Positions 61,067 to 64,000 of a stretch of DNA of 64,000 bases are shown here, piece by piece; positions within the stretch are counted from its first letter, which is position 1, and every line of letters starts with the position of its first letter. The DNA lies in the NCBI GenBank assembly GCA_035498405.1, contig DATKAE010000003.1:1-64000 (forward strand). The letters are read 5' to 3'. Source of the stretch: DATBFU01 sp035498405 (GTDB taxonomy: Bacteria > Acidobacteriota > Thermoanaerobaculia > UBA5066 > Gp7-AA6). The notes under the pieces were generated by a model. That model ran no database searches. It was not told the origin of the DNA and worked only from the letters and a program-made list of their open reading frames with translations. Made by a program: the position numbers and the translations under genes.

Positions 61067-61624
61067 ATGAAGAGCGAAGAACTGTCGGAGTGTGTCTTCC
61101 GTTCCGTGTCCGGATCTGCCTTCCCGCGCGGGAGCGATGTAAAGCCGCGGGTTTCGAGTCGCGCGTGGCGGCGATCGCTCGGGTTTCTCGCTGCAGGCTC
61201 GATGCTCCTGCTGGTGCAGGACGCCGGCGGAGGCGGACCCTACCAGTTCTACTCCGTCACTCCCTGCCGGCTGGTCGACACGCGCAGGCCGGTTGGAGTC
61301 AACGGCGGACCGGCGCTATCCTCCGGCACTCCTCGCGGCTTTTCGATTCGGGGAAGCTGCGGCATCCCCCTCACGGCTCAGGCGGCGGCCATCAACGTCA
61401 CGATGGTCGCTCCGACGCAGAACGGGTACCTGAAGGTCTGGCCCTACGGCACGGCGGCGCCGGGCACTTCGAACGTCAATGCCTCCGCGAACACACTCGC
61501 GATCGCCAACGGGGCCCTCGTCTCCTTGGCTTCGGATCCAACCCTTCAAGTCTCGATCGTGTACGGGACCGTGCAGCCGGGAACGGCCCACGTGGTTCTC
61601 GACGTCACCGGGTACTTCCAATAG
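61067..61624 (+). CDS. Secreted protein of a family seen with large surface proteins
   Basis: 185 residues. The N-terminus is long: polar residues 1-35, then a hydrophobic helix (LGFLAAGSMLLLVQDAGG). The remainder follows a pattern that I have met in secreted proteins of Acidobacteria: FYSVTPCRLVDTRRPVG, GGPALSSGTPRGFSIRGSCGIPLTAQAAAINVTMVAPTQNGYLKVWPYG, and VVLDVTGYFQ at the very end. The two cysteines probably form a disulfide. The fold looks all-beta, as in carbohydrate-binding modules. It ends 11 bp before the RHS-type gene and is likely co-transcribed with it, which suggests a joint role at the cell surface. No promoter or enzymatic motif was found. Confidence 0.75.
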   Translation: MKSEELSECVFRSVSGSAFPRGSDVKPRVSSRAWRRSLGFLAAGSMLLLVQDAGGGGPYQFYSVTPCRLVDTRRPVGVNGGPALSSGTPRGFSIRGSCGIPLTAQAAAINVTMVAPTQNGYLKVWPYGTAAPGTSNVNASANTLAIANGALVSLASDPTLQVSIVYGTVQPGTAHVVLDVTGYFQ

Positions 61625-61635
61625 GGGGGCCGAAG

Positions 61636-64000
61636 ATGAAGCGTCTTGCGCTGGGGTTCGGCTTGGCGGCCGTCGCGATTGCGGCCGGCGCGCAGCAGGG
61701 ACCCGACAACGATCCCGCGGCCGCCCAGGGGTACGTCAAGAACGCGTTCCACCACACGGACTTCGACTCGATCAATTCTTTCAACGGCCAGTTGACCATT
61801 CCCATGCCGATCGGGCCCGCGTATCAGATCGGCCCGAGGCTGACCTTCCAGGCGATGCTCACCTATGGCCTTCGCCTGACCGAGCCGGGACACCCGACCA
61901 ACGAGCTGGAGAACAACCCCAACTACTATCCCGTCGTCGGGGATCCGGCGCTCGGCGTCGGCTGGACCTTCACGCCCGGAAAGATCGCCTGTGGCGCTCT
62001 GCCGACGAGCCCTCCGCTCGGCGCCAACCCCAGACCATTCTGCTATCTGCGGCCCGACGGCGCCGAGATCGACTTCTTTGGCGCCGGGCCCGCGTACACG
62101 ACGACCGACGCGACGCAGTACAAGCTCGTTCACAACGGTACTGCGCCAAACGACTCGTACACGATGTACGACGGGGACGGCAACGTCTATGACTTCGGCT
62201 GGCGGGTCAGCGGGTACGACGACGTCCCGTCCGTCAGTCCCGGATATGCCAGGGACTACGGTCGCAGCCGCGACGGGTACTACCTCACGTCGATCACGGA
62301 CCCTTTCGGGAACAGGCTGACGGTCGCCTATCAGGCGGATGGCGTGAGCGCCTGTCCGTTGACCTGTTCGCTGCCGACCGGCATGCGGTGCACGGGCACG
62401 ACGACGCGATCCTGGATCCCGGCGACATTCAGCATTCAGCGCGTGGGCGAAGCGTCGCAACAGATCGGAGCCGTCGTATTCGATCCGCCTGCCCGGCGGA
62501 TCCGCGCCCTGCGGCTGAAGACGCTGGTCGGCGGGACGGGCCAATTCTCGGAGTGGAGCCTGCAATATGGAACCGTTCCGATCAACCGGGCCAGCATCTA
62601 CTGCTCCCCGACTTTGTTGCCGACTCTGACAGGCATTGTCTTTCCGAACGACATTGCCGGATCGGCCTCCTACTCGTTTGACTACTTCCCAAACGTCAAC
62701 ATCGCGCAGGGGCTGCTCAAGTCGATGACGCTGCCGACCGGGGCGACGGTGTATTACGACTATGGGAACTATCACTTCTACCGGGGGCGGCTGGCGACCT
62801 TTTCGGGAAGCGACGGCTGCAGCCTCCAGCCACCCCCGGCGGGCCAGACCGTTCGCCGGTCGCAGGTCTTCACCAACAGCGGAGCTCCCGGCAGCGCCAC
62901 CGCCGACTTGAACCAGCCTTTGGCCCTCAACGAAGGCCCCTGCTTGCCGGGGACAGCCAGCCGGCAGTACCAGCAATCTCAGGTGGGAGTGCTGCGGCGC
63001 ACAGTGGCGGGCCCCGACATCTCGACCGCCGTGACGGAGTACACGCAGTATTCCTTTCCGTACGGCGAGAACGCCACGACGACCTACACCTCGGCCCAGA
63101 CCCTCACCGTGGCATTGATGCCCGCCGATGCGGACGGGAACCGGCGGGCCGAGGCGACCCTCTTCTGGGCGGGCAACGGTCTCGTGGACCCACAGAAACC
63201 GTCTCAGCCGGGCGACCGAGTCGGAGCGGAGCTTCGGCAGGCGGTGTATGCGAGCGACCCGAATCCGGCGGGAATCGGCAGCGTGACGACGCCGGTCTGT
63301 GGCTCGCTCTATGCGGACTCGCTCTGCCCGAGCCACGCGATCCGGGTCATCCAGCATGTCTTCGAATACGACCTCGGTGCAACCGACGATGGTTTGAACC
63401 GCCGGATCAAGTCGGAGACGACCTACCACGGTCCGATCAACAACCCCGATCCGCTCGCGCTCGACTACTGTCCCGCGTGCCCGAAGCACTCGATCGTCTA
63501 TTCGCTTTCCGCTGGAGACACCTGGGAGGGCAACGGCAGGCACTACAACGTCCAGGCGCATTCAGGAAACCTCGGCAACGACGCCCGCGTGATCACGACC
63601 GACTGGGCGCCCAGCACAGGGGCCAACCTTCTCAATCTCTATGCGCGGAGGACGGAGGCCGACCTCACGATCCCGACCCCGACCCAGCCCGCGAGCCGGC
63701 GCAACGCCATCGACCACTACTTCGATTTCGATTCGGCGACCGGTTTTCTGAAGGGAGACTGGGCCTGGGACCCCCCGACCAGCCGGTATCTCGCGCATTG
63801 CCGCTACGGGGACGGTCAGGGAAACGTCCGAGACGACGTGTCGGCGGCAGTCGTTGCCGTGGCACAGCCCGCGACGGACCCCTGTCCCGGTTCGCTCTCC
63901 GCGTGGCCGGCCGCGACCATCGGATTGAACGACGACGCATTCGGCCAAGAGATGACCTATGCGGGAGGTCTCCGCGCGACGAGCTCCTGGCTCAAAGACA
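61636..64000 (+). CDS. RHS/YD-repeat-type surface protein, N-terminal 788 residues (partial)
   Basis: Open from ATG 61636 to the window end with no stop (788 codons). Signal peptide GFGLAAVAIAAGAQQG. The mature part begins AAAQGYVKNAFHHTDFDSINSFNGQLTIPMPIGP and continues with YGLRLTEPGH, DPALGVGWTFTPGK, FCYLRPDGAEIDFFG and TSITDPFGNRLTVAY, the arrangement of the N-terminal shell of RHS/YD proteins (sarcin-like opener, then repeats). YD-like units recur (FDYFPNVN, YYDYGNYHFYRG, HYFDFDSATGFLKGD). Such proteins form a barrel shell that encloses a C-terminal toxin or adhesive domain; the C-terminus lies beyond the window, so a toxin cannot be judged. Confidence 0.85.
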   Translation, partial: MKRLALGFGLAAVAIAAGAQQGPDNDPAAAQGYVKNAFHHTDFDSINSFNGQLTIPMPIGPAYQIGPRLTFQAMLTYGLRLTEPGHPTNELENNPNYYPVVGDPALGVGWTFTPGKIACGALPTSPPLGANPRPFCYLRPDGAEIDFFGAGPAYTTTDATQYKLVHNGTAPNDSYTMYDGDGNVYDFGWRVSGYDDVPSVSPGYARDYGRSRDGYYLTSITDPFGNRLTVAYQADGVSACPLTCSLPTGMRCTGTTTRSWIPATFSIQRVGEASQQIGAVVFDPPARRIRALRLKTLVGGTGQFSEWSLQYGTVPINRASIYCSPTLLPTLTGIVFPNDIAGSASYSFDYFPNVNIAQGLLKSMTLPTGATVYYDYGNYHFYRGRLATFSGSDGCSLQPPPAGQTVRRSQVFTNSGAPGSATADLNQPLALNEGPCLPGTASRQYQQSQVGVLRRTVAGPDISTAVTEYTQYSFPYGENATTTYTSAQTLTVALMPADADGNRRAEATLFWAGNGLVDPQKPSQPGDRVGAELRQAVYASDPNPAGIGSVTTPVCGSLYADSLCPSHAIRVIQHVFEYDLGATDDGLNRRIKSETTYHGPINNPDPLALDYCPACPKHSIVYSLSAGDTWEGNGRHYNVQAHSGNLGNDARVITTDWAPSTGANLLNLYARRTEADLTIPTPTQPASRRNAIDHYFDFDSATGFLKGDWAWDPPTSRYLAHCRYGDGQGNVRDDVSAAVVAVAQPATDPCPGSLSAWPAATIGLNDDAFGQEMTYAGGLRATSSWLKD

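Noticed and set aside
61546..63561. A 671-codon minus-strand frame opposite the RHS-type gene
   Set aside because: The plus-strand frame has a signal peptide and YD-like units and stays open to the window end; the minus frame has no recognisable domain.

Overview
The window is GC-rich, densely coded bacterial chromosome with about 60 protein genes and no rRNA, tRNA or CRISPR array that I could see. The gene content suggests a Gram-negative member of Acidobacteriota: a Ser/Thr kinase fused to a TolB-type beta-propeller, a GWxTD-type/VWA secreted protein, a CxxC FYDLN-acid protein, a PilMNOPQ operon, and a secreted surface protein beside an RHS/YD-repeat protein. The phylum is inferred from this content, not proved. 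GTG and TTG starts are common, and neighbouring genes often overlap by 4 bp.

Layout. 1-4178: the tail of a DUF3501 gene, a small lipoprotein, a winged-helix/FHA regulator beside a membrane Ser/Thr kinase, and the collapsed remains of related kinase genes. 4275-6422: three exported proteins (CGDKF protein, beta-barrel-like protein, redoxin). 6485-9684: an HD-GYP phosphodiesterase followed by a GGDEF cyclase. 9632-13783 (minus): maf and a large GWxTD/VWA protein. 13906-17021: cysteine desulfurase, zinc-ribbon/FHA protein and mnmA, a plausible tRNA thiolation group. 17315-25553: TatT-like protein, folK, FYDLN protein, TraF-like outer membrane protein, tgt, a two-gene molybdenum hydroxylase and a membrane dipeptidase. 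25669-31300: yajC-secD-secF and the (p)ppGpp enzyme rel. 31364-31579 (minus): rpmB.

31910-39801 is a type IV pilus operon, pilM-N-O-P-Q plus two secreted lipoproteins, with a good promoter in front (31816-31844) and a strong hairpin terminator behind (39824-39853). 39862-48718 holds a TPR protein, a roadblock/LC7 protein, accB-accC, a ThiE-AroK fusion, a phosphoesterase, a HEAT-cyclophilin lipoprotein, a 51-residue membrane protein, a 2-hydroxyacid dehydrogenase and a DUF721/DciA-like protein. 48705-51675 (minus) holds a GT-C membrane glycosyltransferase and glutamate dehydrogenase. 51766-53776 is an ECF sigma / zinc anti-sigma / beta-helix membrane protein operon. 53901-60899 holds 3-hydroxyacyl-CoA dehydrogenase, a zinc-ribbon TPR protein, proS and maeB. 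The window ends inside a large RHS-type surface protein.

The least explained features are intergenic. Tandem heptanucleotide arrays occur at three loci, with a degenerate fourth; two are arranged as inverted arms and one has G-quadruplex-forming repeats on both strands. There is a roughly 20-bp hairpin at 54763-54810, and several start codons lie 6-8 nt behind a -10-like hexamer, as expected for leaderless mRNAs. The glycosyltransferase and folK genes both have start-site problems.
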